From Ctenosaura bakeri (taxonomy: Eukaryota; Chordata; Lepidosauria; Squamata; Iguanidae), in contig CAOLHI010000554.1 in assembly GCA_948474755.1 (NCBI GenBank), positions 248,001 through 312,000 on the forward strand: 64,000 nucleotides of DNA, read 5' to 3'. Shown here piece after piece: positions 1 to 12,315 of the stretch. The position numbers and the translations under genes were made by a program. Every line of letters begins with the position of its first letter. Positions within the stretch are counted from its first letter, which is position 1. The notes under the pieces were generated by a model. That model was given only the letters and a program-made list of their open reading frames with translations. It was not told the origin of the DNA and did not search any database.

Positions 1-998
1 CACCTCTCTGAAAGAAAGTACACAAAAAGACAACGCTTAGCTTTATAAATATAACACAGTTCCTTTTCTCAGCCTTCTTGAAAGGCTTCAATTGACTGGA
101 CTCCAACTTATCAAAAAGGGGAACCAGGATTTCATGAACTCTTGATTCTCTATCAAGGTTTCTTTGATGCTTCCACACATAGAAATTAAGCCAGATTTTG
201 AAGCCATGAGGGCTGCAATTTAGACTCAGTCTTAAAATGGAGATGCCAATCTGTATGAATTACTCATTGTCATGGCAGATTATATGCAAAATTCTCAAAT
301 GGTCAAACAATGGCTGGCACACAGACACCTCCTCTGAAAACATAAAGCTGTAATGACAGGCTCCATGGTTACAATATCTGGTCAAATTATTATTATTTTT
401 TCACTATTCCATTTCTTCCTCCATCCCTTGTTTTTTTCTGTATGATTTAGCCTGCAGTGCTCAAAAGACAGCACACACATGCTGTGGCACTTTGGCTGAC
501 CCTAACAGATGCTCAACACAACTATGGATTCTAAAAATAAATGTATGGGTAAAATTCAGATGGTAGGTCCCATTTTGAACTAAAGCCAGTCATGAGTATA
601 TTCCACTGGAAATGTTGGCCCGACAATCTGCTTTCAGCAACTTATCTTCTGACAGACTCAGGCCAGAGGGTTGAAGCAATGACTCACAGCCAAGGTGAAA
701 ATGAATTTGACTACCATATGGCAGGAATCCAGTATAGATTCTGCTGGCCCAAGCAAGACTCATCTTGTCCTGAAGTGTGTAATTTTTGAAGCCCAACAAA
801 TATTACAGACAGGCTGTTAAATCCAGCAACTAGTAAAAACGGGGATGCTTTTAAATCTCTCCTCCCATTCCAACCTGTGAAATGTTCATAATTACAAACA
901 CTGACAATCTATGGTCCAAGGGGCAGGCTCGAGGCAAGGCAGCTTCACCTGCTCAGACCATGAGCCACCAAGGTTTACAAGATTCAGTGTTATCATAC
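1..998. other. LPIN1: LPIN1 intron, partial
   Basis: Part of the intron after coding exon 16. I see no exon and no repeat I can name. Confidence 0.7.
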
Positions 999-1151
999 CT
1001 GTGGAAGGCTGAGAACAAACTGCTAGGACTCAGTAAGACAGGCCCTTGAGGTAGTACCGTCCCCCGCTCGTTGACCCAGTGCAAATATCCTCGGGTCATA
1101 TCTGCCATCCCTATAGCACGTGCTGAACAGTACAGGAACTTATATCCGTTT
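999..1151 (-). CDS. LPIN1: LPIN1 coding exon 16 (HAD core; last exon in window)
   Basis: 153 nt, residues 719-770. [20 protein letters not shown] then [17 protein letters not shown] and [23 protein letters not shown] is HAD motif II and binds the substrate phosphate. Donor GTATGA at 998. The following exons (starting near EVIEKKPEKF in other vertebrates) are not found in 1-998 and must lie off the window. Confidence 0.97.
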
Positions 1152-4003
1152 CTGTTTTAAAGAGAGAAAACATGCTGTTATCAGCATTGCCATCAAACAT
1201 TCTGAAAGCATCTTCACAGTCAAACAATAAAGGACATTTGAATGTAGATATTATCAGCCATGTTAAACATTTAACACTGTGAGCTAACTATGCTTGGGAA
1301 CCCAACTAACACTCCATCAGCCAAAGCCTGCCCTCAGGGGAGTTCCACTCACAGGATGCATCTGATAGTGGAAGCTATCAAATCCTTTTTCCTACCACAG
1401 CCTTTTCTGTCCCCATAAAATCTGCTCCAAGACTCTCAAGAATAGTGTAGGGTGGGTAAAGGAGAAATCAGTGAAAACTGCCTACTCCACTGGATCACAA
1501 TTCTGTTTGTAAAATGGAAGCAACTTTTCTTACTTTGCAAGACTCAAACCACTAGTTTTTAGTATGTGTCACATATTGGACAAATGGCATTATGATAGAT
1601 AATACTCCTTTCAGTCACAGAGAAGGAAGATGTCCAAAAATGATAAAATCTGAGTAGGGAACCTTCCACCTTGCACCATACTCTCTCCTCTTCCAAAGGC
1701 TGCATGCCCTCTAGGGAAAACTGCTAGGTGCAAAATGGCAACAGGTGGGCAGAACTAGAGTCAAAGTTGGGGTAGGCAGGGGCAAAGACACCACATACAC
1801 TCTCTTCCTCACATTAATGCCCCCCATTGTTTACAATAAACACACAGACACACACTCTCTCTTTGCCTCCTTCTTTGCCTCATCATCATTTTTTCTCCCT
1901 CCTATCTTCTCTTCTTTTCCTTCATCTGTATCCCACCTTTTCCCCAAAGCTGGGACTCAAGGCACCACATGCATTCTGCTTGCCCCATCCTTCTGCCTCT
2001 CACTCCCACATTTTTTCTCCCTCCTATCTTCTCATTTTTAGCTTTATCTATATCTATACCCCATCTTTTCCTCAAAGCTGAGGGAAAGCTTTTTGTACCA
2101 TTTAGCTTACAAATATAGCTAACAAAGTCTCTTTATCTCTTTTTCCCTGTTCCTCCTTCACTCCTTCCACTCCTACTGCAGCCCCACTCCCTCATAGCAA
2201 TATAGCTCTTAATAAAAGTTCCCTTGGGGATCAACAGGAGTCCCTCCCCCAATATCTTATTGCTGCCATGGGCAGAGCCTCTTGGGAGAGGGACTACATT
2301 GTATGACGAAGTTTGGTCCACCTTTCTCTAGCTACAAACCACCCATTCTGTTGAACAGAAATTATGTTTTTAAAAAAGCTTTTGTTGGTATCATAGAAAG
2401 CTTGTTTTAAAAATCTGCTTCATAGGAAGATAAAGTAGGGGGGAAATATCCCAGTATACAAAGAAGGCTTACTTTTTCTCTTACTAGTTGTGCCATCTCC
2501 CCGTAAATCCCTACCTGTGTGGCAATCAGATTTGTAAAAAATTTCCACTGGTACAAATGGATGCCTCCTAAAAGCTTACCTCTGGGGACAGGGGGTGTCT
2601 AGCCCTGAAACTACTGATTCTTCACTCACGACAAAAGATTCTAATATTCCCTAGGGATGCAATTTTTCATCAATTTCATTCGCAAAGAAAACATGAATAA
2701 TTTTAGTCATTTTCTTCCCTCTGCAAGAAAGTCTACAAAAAATGTGCAGTTTTTGAAGACTACCCACATTTTGGGACTTACTCTGTGCAAATTTGCATGT
2801 GCCTTTTTAACAGAAAACCATGTTTTCTACACAGGAAATAGCATTTTTCTTTTGCACAGAAAATAATGTTTCTGCACAGAAAATGCTCCTTTCTGCACAA
2901 AAAGCCCCTGTATAAATTTTGTGTGGAGTAACTCCTGAACTGCAAAGATACTCATCAATCCAGGTTTCTCCTTTTCAGGGCTTCCCAACATGCAAGAAGC
3001 ACATTTTTGACCACTTTTCAAGTATTTCCAAATATTATTTCCCTTCCTAATATTCACAGCCATGCCAGTAAAGCTCTCTGGAAATACCAGTGCAGTTGAT
3101 TTCCATAGAATATACTCATGCAGAACAAAGAAGACAAAAAGAGAGAACCTGCTGTATCATTTGGCAAAGTGGGGAGCAGGGGCACCTGTTGGCTTCCATG
3201 TCACCAACGCAGTAAATCCACTTTGAGTTTTACTCCAGCTCTTAAAGAGCTATCCCAATTGGAAAACCTAATTGCAAAGTATCTTCAGTACTTTTGATAG
3301 CTCCTTTAAGGCATGGAATAAAAACCTGTGCAGATTCACTGCCCCACTGACATGGAAACCATCCACCACCACTGGCAGACAATCACATCAGGTAGCAGAT
3401 TTTAAGGTACCACTAAATGGCACAAGGTTGTCCTTCTTTAAATCTTCCTACTTACCACCATAGAGGACTTACACCTTGGGGTTTCTGTAAAGGCACAAAT
3501 CTTTCTGCCCAGAGAGACTGCAAAGGCCATACTTCAGCTAAATCATTACTTAATATACTCAAAGTACCCCTTTCTATTAATTATGCAAAACTCTTCGCTG
3601 TGAGGGGTGGAGAAAGATTAAGCCAAGTTTCTCACAGTCTTTTGACCAACATCTTCTTGGCATTTATTGAGTAGTTTCACAGCCTTTCTGTGGAAGGCTC
3701 CTTGACATAAACAGATTGCACTTGCAGCCTGTAGTATCCAGTGCCCAGGTTCATTTTATTCTGCCATGTTTCTCTCTATATTCTTCCCCTTCAGCCTGTT
3801 GCTCAGCTTGTAAAATATATGAAACAAGGAATAATCTTCAGTCAGCATATCTAACTGAACCTTCCCATTAGGATCAGCTGAGACATGCTGATGTGTCTCT
3901 GGATTTCTCTCTTTATGCAAAGAACCCAGTGCTGGCATATTCAATGGATATAAACATTCGCAGAAAAGCCTGTATTCAGGGGCAAGTCAGCAAGTATACT
4001 CAC
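1152..4003. other. LPIN1: LPIN1 intron between coding exons 15 and 16
   Basis: Holds a pyrimidine-rich direct duplication (1889-2060) and a short irregular tandem of a TTTCTGCACAGAAAAT-like unit at about 2820-2900. Otherwise no recognisable feature. Confidence 0.7.
1889..2060. repeat. Pyrimidine-rich direct repeat, period about 122 bp
   Basis: The segment starting TTTTTTCTCCCTCCTATCTT at 1889 recurs at 2011, and both copies are followed by related text (CATCT..T..CCC..CTTTTCC-C-AAAGCTG). A local tandem duplication in a polypyrimidine tract, with open frames that are low-complexity and not genes. Confidence 0.75.
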
Positions 4004-4090
4004 TGGCTCACTTTATGGTACAATTTAGCAATGCCTTGATGTGTCCAATCTTTGCCAAGAGTAGGCAAAATATGACCTAAAGTATCTGAC
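4004..4090 (-). CDS. LPIN1: LPIN1 coding exon 15 (LxxIL motif)
   Basis: 87 nt, residues 690-719. [19 protein letters not shown] then [15 protein letters not shown] (694-698) is the LxxIL motif used by lipin-1 to coactivate PPARalpha/PGC-1alpha (established knowledge). Donor GTGAGT at 4003; acceptor CCAG at 4092-4091. Confidence 0.98.
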
Positions 4091-6122
4091 CTGGAAGAAA
4101 ACAAAACAAAACAAAGAGATAAGTAGACTATAAGAAATAAACCAATATGCTGTCATAATTGTGAAATTTTACGCAATTACTTAAAATTTATTTTTATTAT
4201 TGTACATAATCTCTCTGCTCTACCCTTCAACTTAAGTATTTCTATGATGCCAAACAATACAGGAATTTCTGGAAATTTTTACAAGCACCATTCATTTTTT
4301 CTCTTTCAGAAAGCATTCCTGACTTAATTGCAGTGATGCTAGAATCACTGTAAGCTCAGTCCTATGGATGTGCTAACAACTAGCAGTCATTCTCCTCATC
4401 AGTCACCTTTCTACAGGAAGAGCATATTCGACAAGATGTACAACCATGTAAACATACATCATCACAATAAAATAAAGACAAAGGATACCATTTTGAAATG
4501 AATACCAAACAACAAAAAACAAGCAATAAAAATCTGAGGGTGTATTACAATCAGTGATTTACAAACTATGTGGGAACTCTTAACTATGGTTATTGCCATG
4601 CAGGGGAAGGGAAAGCATGGCTGGGCATGCCCTACCAGCCACGTGTCACTCCCAAATCTCTTTTTGCAGTGCCTCATATCCTCTAGGATACCCCCAAAAC
4701 TGCTGTATTTTGTTTAACATTTTTCCAGTGAAAAATAGTGCCCAAACAATGCAAAATAGCTCAAAAACACCATGGTTTGGTTATATTTGATCCCCTTCCC
4801 AAAAAACTTCCAAATCCACTTTGGCTTATTTTCAGCTGAAAACAAAACCAGAAATGATATGATGTCCTTTCTGGTCCCAATCACTGGATCCCAGTGGTGG
4901 TGATGGTGGGAAAGGAAGTGTAGAGGTGAAAATGGCCCCACCTTCAGCAAGCCTGTCAAGCCCTGTTGTAATGTGTAGCCTGTCTTGTGGGGCTCCCTGT
5001 TTGCCTCCAAGGATTTGCCACTGTCTGGTCTGCAAATTCCAATCAAACATATAAGGGAGCATGAAGATATCTGGCAATACCAGGTTGGCATAATGTCATA
5101 ATGATTTCTGTGTATTATTTTATATGATGAATGTAAGCAAGAGCCAGGTGTAGATAGGATTCCATCCAATATGGCACAGCACCATTTAGTGATGAGGAAT
5201 GAAACTATACTGTGCAATAAAGAATGGTACTGGGCCACCAACATCAGCAAGAGTCAACAATTTGAACATTATTTCAGTGAAAATTGGACGAACAAGAGCC
5301 TTCCAATATGCAGCATACTGCTTCTCAGCTTGCTTTATCTGAAGGTTCTAAAAAGAGTTCCCTGACTGGAATCTTCTCTTCCTCTGTGATGTTAAAAACT
5401 CACCTTGTGATTGTGCCATCAATGTCTGATATAATGACCTTGTCATCCCAGTTCCATAAATAGATGGTGCCCTCACAGCGACATGTTCCTTGATATTGGG
5501 TTGTAACACTAAAAATTACATCATTGGGGCCATTCTTAAGGTTTAGACTTTTCTGTTTAAAAAAACAAGCAGATGCACACATAGAAAATAAATTCAGATT
5601 TCAAGCCTGCACAAGTTGGCAAACTAGGCAGTTCAGAATACTGCATAGTCTTACACACAGCCCCAGAGAGGAGATGGTAAATTGCTTTAGTATCTGATAA
5701 CACAACAAATATTCAGAGTTCAACCTTACACACTTTGATGTATAACCCACCAATGACATTAGTATGGAGTTCTGTCCCTACAGTTCATGGCATGGAAAGG
5801 ATAAACCCACAAAAAAGATAAATGAACAAGCTTCACTGACAAGGGCATTTTACTACTAATCTTAAAAACTGCTACTAATGCACTAACTGAGGGCTCTCCC
5901 AGGTTGGTCTAAAGAAGCCTAACTTCTCACAACACAGGTTTTGTTAGGTTTTGACAATTGCTATTTCTGAGCCCTCTCATTCCATTCTTTTGGGAGAGCG
6001 TTTGTAATAATTTCATGGATCTATGCTAGGGCTCTTCCAAATGTTGATACCTGCCTTAAACTCCAAGGAGATAAAGGTATTATCTACTGAATCAATAAAC
6101 AGGGTACATGAAAGAAACTTAC
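4091..6122. other. LPIN1: LPIN1 introns flanking coding exon 14
   Basis: Two introns, 4091-5403 and 5553-6122, apart from the exon at 5404-5552. I see no named repeat or RNA gene in them. Confidence 0.6.
5404..5552 (-). CDS. LPIN1: LPIN1 coding exon 14 (DxDxT catalytic motif)
   Basis: 149 nt, residues 641-690. Reads [20 protein letters not shown] and then [20 protein letters not shown], ending DIDGTIT and two bases of Arg. Asp683 and Asp685 form the HAD-phosphatase DxDxT motif: the first Asp is the nucleophile and the second the general acid, with Mg2+ bound nearby. Both are intact, so phosphatase activity is expected. Donor GTGAGT at 5403. Confidence 0.98.
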
Positions 6123-6267
6123 AAGTTGTTCAGAACTGAGTCGAAGGGTCTTCTTGTAACCTACTCCAGATAACAGTGAATGGTGATTGGCATTTGTTGT
6201 TAAAGATCCAAAGGCCTGATTTGTAGTTCTAGGGTCTTCATCGCTTGAAGAAGATTCATCTTTGATT
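6123..6267 (-). CDS. LPIN1: LPIN1 coding exon 13
   Basis: 145 nt, residues 592-640. Begins RIKDESSSSDED, an acidic Ser cluster resembling human RVKHESSSSDEE. Ends VGYKKTLRLSSEQL, the lead into the C-LIP catalytic domain. Consensus GTAAGT donor at 6122. Confidence 0.97.
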
Positions 6268-6330
6268 CTGAAACATAACAGGCCCAGTGCATGAATTCAT
6301 TTTCTACACTGCTCTCTTGAAGGTCAGGTG

Positions 6331-6577
6331 CATAAATATACATCTTCTCTCAGTCACTATTTATTCTATTTTTTACAAATGGTATACCACTTTCCTCTGA
6401 GGAGATCAGGGATGCATGTAGAATACTCATCTCAAAACAACCCTGTGTAATAGGTTAATCTAAGGGGCAATGACAGGTCCAAGGCCATCTAATGAGTTTC
6501 ATGGATGTGTGGGGATTTGGACACAGGTCACTGAGGTCATAGTCTGACATTCTAACCAATAAATTATGCTGGCTCTC
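6331..6577 (-). repeat. Degenerate Sauria-like SINE
   Basis: On the minus strand it begins GAGAGCCAGCATAATTTATT and ends in the pattern of a lizard tRNA SINE, including a segment equivalent to AACAACCCTGTGTAATAGGT on the plus strand. It matches the general Sauria SINE plan (tRNA head, CCTCACAGGGTTGTTG body, BovB-like tail). Heavily diverged. Confidence 0.55.
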
Positions 6578-7703
6578 AATTATATTAATTTGAATGTAAA
6601 TGCATGTATTCATCCATACCCACCTTTGATTATTAAGGTTTTTCTACCTTTGAATTTTCAACTCTACCATCAACACCACATCAATTGGTCTTCTAAGATG
6701 ACCACTTCAAAGAACATTTGAATTGGTTTCTTGGTCAAATTTAATCAACAATACTTAGCAAGCTCAGCTATTTAGCCTTGGTATACAGTTTATTTTCAGG
6801 CACAGAAGATAGACAAGCATTCGAAGTACTTAGGGTTAATGATGTTCTTTACAGGAATCTAGGAAAATAATCCATAAATCCTTGAAACTTCCATTAAAAA
6901 AAAATCTGGTTCTCTTTTATTAGATACATATCATCTATCCTTGTTTTATCATACAGTCCAATTTCTAAACAATGTGTACAAATAAGCTTCAATACTGCTC
7001 ATTTCTTTGGAGAACCTCACAAAATTAGAACAAAAAGCAAAAGGGATTGCAATGCTTTTCCACTGGACCACAGATACACACCAGTCCCATTAGCAATAAA
7101 ACTGTGTCTCTTCTTGGTTATATTGAGTAAATGTATGCATGCACACAGACAAAAATTGTACATCTACCCATACTTAAGACATATTTCTAACTAGACAGCA
7201 AAGCCTTCTTAAAATCCTTCTATGTTAAGCTTTTCGGATATTTCAGGCAACAACAACTGGGACTGCTGTGCTCTAACACAAACTCCATTCTTTTTAAGTA
7301 GGTCTTGCTCCACCTTCACAATGATGAAAATCACTCAAACTGATCCCAAATGGCACACAGACCTTGATCCTTAAATTATTTTTCCTGGAGCAAACCTTTT
7401 GCACTGCATGAAAATGCCCTGTCATAAGTAGATGCAGGACTGTTCTTTTAAGTTTATGCCCAAAGCCATGCTGCCATAATTACCCTGCCTCACCCATAAA
7501 CATGCTGTCTTTTAAGTCTAACAAAAGGACTAATATTTGGCAACCTGGCAGTTGTGCACACAAATCAAGATTTAAATCCATAATTGACTAAGAAACTCAT
7601 GGGCCATTCATTTCTTAGCTAATATACCACACAGGATTGTTGACAAGACAAGAATTCCAAAAGCACTCTACCAACTGAAGAGTAGAAGAGAAAATGCTGA
7701 TAC

Positions 7704-7759
7704 CTGACTGCAATGTTCAACTCTTCCTTCCCACTCAGACCTTGCACGGGCTTTGTCTC
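7704..7759 (-). CDS. LPIN1: LPIN1 coding exon 12 (small variable exon)
   Basis: 56 nt, residues 574-592. Encodes ETKPVQGLSGKEELNIAV, then two bases of Arg. It has low similarity to human (KPEQCLAGK region), but splice sites (ATAG acceptor at 7761-7760, GTATCA donor at 7703) and phases join the flanking conserved exons exactly. Confidence 0.93.
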
Positions 7760-8869
7760 CTATGGGGAAAGTGTAAGACGATGAACCTGAATGAAAATCA
7801 GACTGTTTCTACAAATTAGACCCACAATCCTAGTAGAACTGTCTTAGTGCAACAGAAAGGAAAAACTGTAATGAATTGCCTTCCCCTACTTTCAGAAAGG
7901 AAGACAAACAGCACGAATGAGTAAAGCAGTGGCATAAACCCACTAAATCTGTTCTCATCAGTGGGCTAAATCCAACATTAAGTCATCAAGCTTCTCCTTG
8001 TAGAACTGTAATTTCCCCTTCTCCTTCTCTTCCCTGCAAGCCCCCCCCCCAAATATCATCTACAAGATTCTTCAACCCTCTGGAGAAGATTTAGGGGGTT
8101 CATAGGACAGTACAAGGGGGGAAGGAGTGTTCAGTCTGCCAGCACAGACCTTTCTGCTGGTGGAAAAACACCACTGGATACAGTCTGTGCCTCATCTGTT
8201 CTATCCAGCTGACATTAGGCTATTTAATTGCTCCTAAGTCCAGTAGCAATCTTCCTTAGAGTACCAACAGGGATACGCCCATAGCCATCATGTACCGCCA
8301 AGGGCATGTGAGCGGGCACTGCTCGAGGCAGAACACACTGTCAGATGTATCTAGCCCTAGAACAGCTCTTCTGTTCTTAGACAGCAGCCCTGAATAGTAG
8401 TTGAAGAAACATATGCAGGTCTGTGTGTGTGTGCTGCTATTATGCAGAATTGCAGAAAAAAGTGCAAAATGTTAAGATTCAGTTTCAGAATTTCAGCTTT
8501 CATTTAAAAAAAAATATAAAATGCAAAACATGATGTGCTTCCAAACATGCCAGCACCACCTGATGAGACATAATAAGTCAATGGTGTTTTTAAACTAGGC
8601 TTCAATGTTCTGCTTAATTTCTTAAACTTCCTCACAATGAGCTAATGGAGTAAACTGAGCAAAACAGCAAAAGATCAATTAAGGCACAAAAATGCCAGTT
8701 TGCACACATATATACAAGTTCCAGAATTCTATTTTTAATGTCAAATTTGGATTGCCTGTACATTGAGTGAGATAGATTAACTTTTTGTTTATGTGGTGTA
8801 CATACAGCGTCAAATACAGGCTGTTCTAACCTGGAAGGAAAACTCAGTTTATCTCATTTCCAAACTTAC

Positions 8870-8962
8870 CTCTTTGATAGAGCTATTCCTCCCTCGCCAT
8901 GAAAACCACCATCTTCCACCTTTTTTGGGCATCTTATCCCTCATTATAGAATCCACAGTGGC
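8870..8962 (-). CDS. LPIN1: LPIN1 coding exon 11 (Trp-rich M-Lip)
   Basis: 93 nt, residues 543-573, phase 0 at both ends. [20 protein letters not shown] followed by [11 protein letters not shown]. The lysine/tryptophan block of the M-Lip domain is linked to membrane association and dimer formation in mammals. Consensus GTAAGT donor at 8869. Confidence 0.97.
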
Positions 8963-9488
8963 CTGTGATAAATGGATGGTAACATAAATAATGGAACAGA
9001 ACAAAAATGTAATCTAACTCATGCAAACAAAAGTTTAAAAACGAACAAGCAAACCACACACAATTTAAACTCAGGCAAAGAGAAGCCAAAGGAAACATAC
9101 TGGCTGTGGACCACAAATCTTGTCAAAGCAAAACCTAATGGTATCCAGAACTATGAGGAAGTAACTTAAACAAGAACACTTAGGAAATTTGAAAAGAAAA
9201 ATAGAAAACAAAAATGGGAACAAAAAAAATAATAAGGTGTTAGTATAATGTTTAGGAGAATGGGGAGAAAGAAGTCTCTACTTTCCAAATTTTTTGGTCA
9301 AAATCATAAAAGGGTTTTGTTGGTAAAGGAACACAGGTGAGCAAGATGTCCTTGCTTAAATCATAATGAAACTTAGCAGAATGGCCTGGTCAGTGTCTTC
9401 TGAAGGCTAGTCAGCAGAGGAAACAGACGAAATGGTGTAACAGAACCAACTTTTGAGTTTGTATGATTTCCAAGTGCTCAGCTTAAAT

Positions 9489-9703
9489 ACCTTCAAGATA
9501 CCAGATCCCATCTGATCTTGGAAAATAAACAGGGTCAGCCCTGGTTAGTATTTAGATGGGAGACCTCCAATGAATAGTTGGTGCTGAAACCTATATTTCA
9601 GAAGAAGGAACTGGCAAAACCAACTCTGAGTATTCCTTGCCTAGGAAAACGCTGTGAAATTCACAGGATTGGCATAAGTCGGCAGGAGACTTGAACATAT
9701 ACA
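9489..9703 (+). repeat. 5S rRNA-derived SINE
   Basis: The first ~90 bp align with vertebrate 5S rRNA: CAGATCCCATCTGATCTTGG, then AAACAGGGTCAGCCCTGGTT, then GATGGGAGACC, the box C part of the internal pol III promoter. The following part (GGAACTGGCAAAACCAACTC, ATTGGCATAAGTCGGCAGG, GACTTGAA) is the tail shared with the tRNA-derived lizard SINEs below. A retrotransposed SINE, not a functional 5S gene. Confidence 0.8.
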
Positions 9704-9996
9704 CATGATTTCTAAGTAGCCACCAGTCACTTAGTGACGAAGAAAAGAAGATCTGTTTCCATAACATATTTGGCAACCAATATTTGTAAATACCAATATC
9801 CTTTTATTCTGACAAAAACAAATAAAAAAGTTAAGCACATTCAGCATATTCACTTCAGTGTGGTCCCACCATTTAAGCCACCTTTGCTAGAATTAACTTA
9901 TCTGCAGTTAAGTAACTTAACTGCAGTTAAGTAAGAATTGCCTGGGTTCAAATTCACTTTGATCAAATTCATTTTCAAAAGGAGGATATTTTAAAA

Positions 9997-10124
9997 CAGG
10001 AGTGGGCAAAGTGCAGCCCTTTAGATATTATGGCAGTTCTGATCAACCCTAGCCAGTAAATAGTGAAGAACACCAGAAGTGGCAATCCAGCAACATCTGG
10101 ATGTCTTCACTTGGCCCATCCCTG
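9997..10124. mobile_element. hAT-type MITE with perfect 8-bp TSD
   Basis: 128 bp with terminal inverted repeats CAGGAGTGGGCAAAGTGCAG / CAGGGATGGGCCAAGTGAAG. Flanks are TTTTAAAA at 9989-9996 and 10125-10132, a perfect 8-bp target-site duplication, diagnostic of hAT transposition. The interior (cagttctgatcaaccctagcc) belongs to a very common reptile MITE of which diverged fragments occur near 12780, 14280, 21550, 31000, 34200, 40150, 49900 and 56150. Confidence 0.8.
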
Positions 10125-11875
10125 TTTTAAAAATATCTGAGCTGATGTACACTTGAAAGTTCATTACCTGAAGAGTGTTACCATTATGCAATAACCTCCC
10201 TGTAAGGATGGATGACCACCCCAAAACCACAGACATAAGTTTCCAGATCTTCTCTCACCATCTTTAATGCTAGAGCTTTTCAAAGCAGTCTGCTCACATT
10301 CACAGGCCAGTCAAAGAAAGGGTGCAGAACATTTGGTCCTCTAGGTATTTTGGGCCTACAGTACTCTTTATCCTGAACCATCTTGACTAGGGCTGATATA
10401 TTAGACCCCATCTTCTAGACAGACTAATGATCCCCAGTTCTGTACTAGCTTACAGTAATAGTGTGGGGAAAATAAATAATGTGCATTAGTCACTGTTCAA
10501 GTAATTTAACAGCCCAGTCTAAGCAATGGTACAGGAGGGAATATAGCACATAGCTACGGAGTATAAATCAGCACAAGGCTCTAGTAAATCCCAATTCAGC
10601 GCTGCTAACAGCATTTAGCTATTATAATAGCTAAGGATCCTTCCCAATTATGACTGGCCAATAGCCTCTATCTCTTGACAGATATATTCTTATCTCTTCT
10701 TTTCTCAGAAAATGCCACAGCACTGGAGCCCGCTGAGCCCTTGAAATTTGGAATTTTCTTGGAATTCTACTGTGGGATCTCTGGACGGTTATATAGTGTA
10801 CAGATCCACCATTCCTTCAGACTTTTCATGTTGGTGACACACGTTTTAGACATGCATCATTTTGCAACACATGAATTCAGTTTTATGTATTATAAATAAA
10901 TAAACCATATTTTCCTAAAAGTTTTCATGAGATATGTTGTGTCCCCATACATTTTGTTATTACAATTTATGTATGTGTCCATAATTACTAGCAAACTGGA
11001 GGTTAAACTAATTAACCGCCACCCTTGCCTGGGTCTTTCTTGGCCCAGGGCGGCAGCAACACACCTACACACTGCAGCCAACACACTAACATGTCATGAC
11101 ACACAGTTTGGAAAGTTTTGGGTTAGGGAAATGCACACCAGTGATTCCATCAACTTCTCAAATGCTAACCAGCACAAGAGACACCTTGACCTAGCTGTAT
11201 GTCATTATCAAACTCTATGCACTCTGAATGGGCCATCAACAATGGGAATGTTTGTAACTGGATATAAATGTATCCTGTGAAGTGGATCGCATTTTCAAGC
11301 TGGCATTACTCTCTGATAGTTATTTTGTCCATGAAATGCTAAACTTCAATCTTTCTTCTCCCTGACAGAAGATATCAGGAAGATTAAAAACCCAAACCTA
11401 CCATCCAACTACACTCGAGTTGACAGGGCCATTGTATTCTATACACATTAGTCAAGGCTGCTTGCCTGTGAAAAGGGTGTTTAGCTGTTAAGATGACTGT
11501 TCAGTGCTAAAGGTCTGCTATGCAAATACAAGCAAAAGACCTAACCTCAGGCAAAATCTAAATTTGAGGAAGCGCTGGTTCACAGCCCTGCACTGCCCAG
11601 GATGAAACAGTCACTGACAGACCGCAAACCTAATGCACAATGCCAACCAAACTGAAGGACTCTGCAAATACAATTGTAATTTCAACTATAATTCAACAAC
11701 AGAAATTCTTAAGATTTCATCCTAGCACGCTACTCCTATTAAACAAACCAAACATAGGTATCTAACAGGGCAAGAGGGACTCAATCAGGATTTCAGGGAA
11801 GCAAAGCTTTCTATTTCTTATTCAAAAAATGTTCCTGCCCTTCTTTCCCAAAACGGCTTCTTTGGTCAATCTCAC

Positions 11876-11945
11876 CTTCGGCAAAGGTTTCTGGAATGCT
11901 TGCATTGCCAGCAGGAGGGGAGCTGCTGTTGTCCAGTTGTAGTAT
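11876..11945 (-). CDS. LPIN1: LPIN1 coding exon 10
   Basis: 70 nt, residues 519-542. Reads YYNWTTAAPLLLAMQAFQK and ends PLPK in phase 0. The exact YYNW..AAP..L..QAFQK signature is shared by all lipins. Acceptor CTAG at 11947-11946. Confidence 0.97.
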
Positions 11946-12221
11946 CTAGAAGGTCAGAAAAGTTTATACATTATTGTTAAAATCTGCAAAACATTACTAT
12001 GCCTTGAGCTATATCACCACATATCTATAATGCAGATGAGTAAGTACAAAGGCATGCCGCTAAACCCACCATGGGCCCTCATATAATAGCTGAAAACAAG
12101 ATTAAGAGTGCCCCTGAAATCTTTGTCAGATTTCCACTGCCAACATGAAAATGGCATCAAGTATTCTTGGATGCTGTTTCTGGCAAAATATATCCATTTC
12201 CTCCTGCTGAGCTTTACTTAC

Positions 12222-12315
12222 TTGTTTCCAATCTTCACCACAAGGTTAGGATCATCAATGATAGCTGGATTGTCCACAAACTGCTGATATGTGACTTCTT
12301 GTTCTAAAAACTTCT
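12222..12315 (-). CDS. LPIN1: LPIN1 coding exon 9
   Basis: 94 nt, residues 488-519. Reads KFLEQEVTYQQFVDNP and IIDDPNLVVKIGNK, the conserved lead-in to the M-Lip region. Donor GTAAGT at 12221 is consensus. The neighbouring intron on the 3' side is only 276 bp. Confidence 0.97.

Larger units (their letters stand above)
6268..8869. other. LPIN1: LPIN1 introns flanking coding exon 12
   Basis: Introns 6268-7703 and 7760-8869. The first contains a degenerate SINE (6331-6577). The second contains a C-homopolymer at 8040-8050 and otherwise ordinary AT-rich sequence. Confidence 0.6.
8963..11875. other. LPIN1: LPIN1 intron between coding exons 10 and 11
   Basis: Contains a 5S-derived SINE (9489-9703) and a hAT-type MITE (9997-10124). 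The rest is unremarkable AT-rich sequence. Confidence 0.65.

Noticed and set aside
1745..2081. Ser/Pro/Phe-rich open frames
   Set aside because: Low-complexity pyrimidine tract with a tandem duplication; no splice context.
9489..9580. Possible 5S rRNA gene
   Set aside because: Diverged from 5S, lacks the start of the gene and the T-run terminator in place, and continues into a SINE tail.
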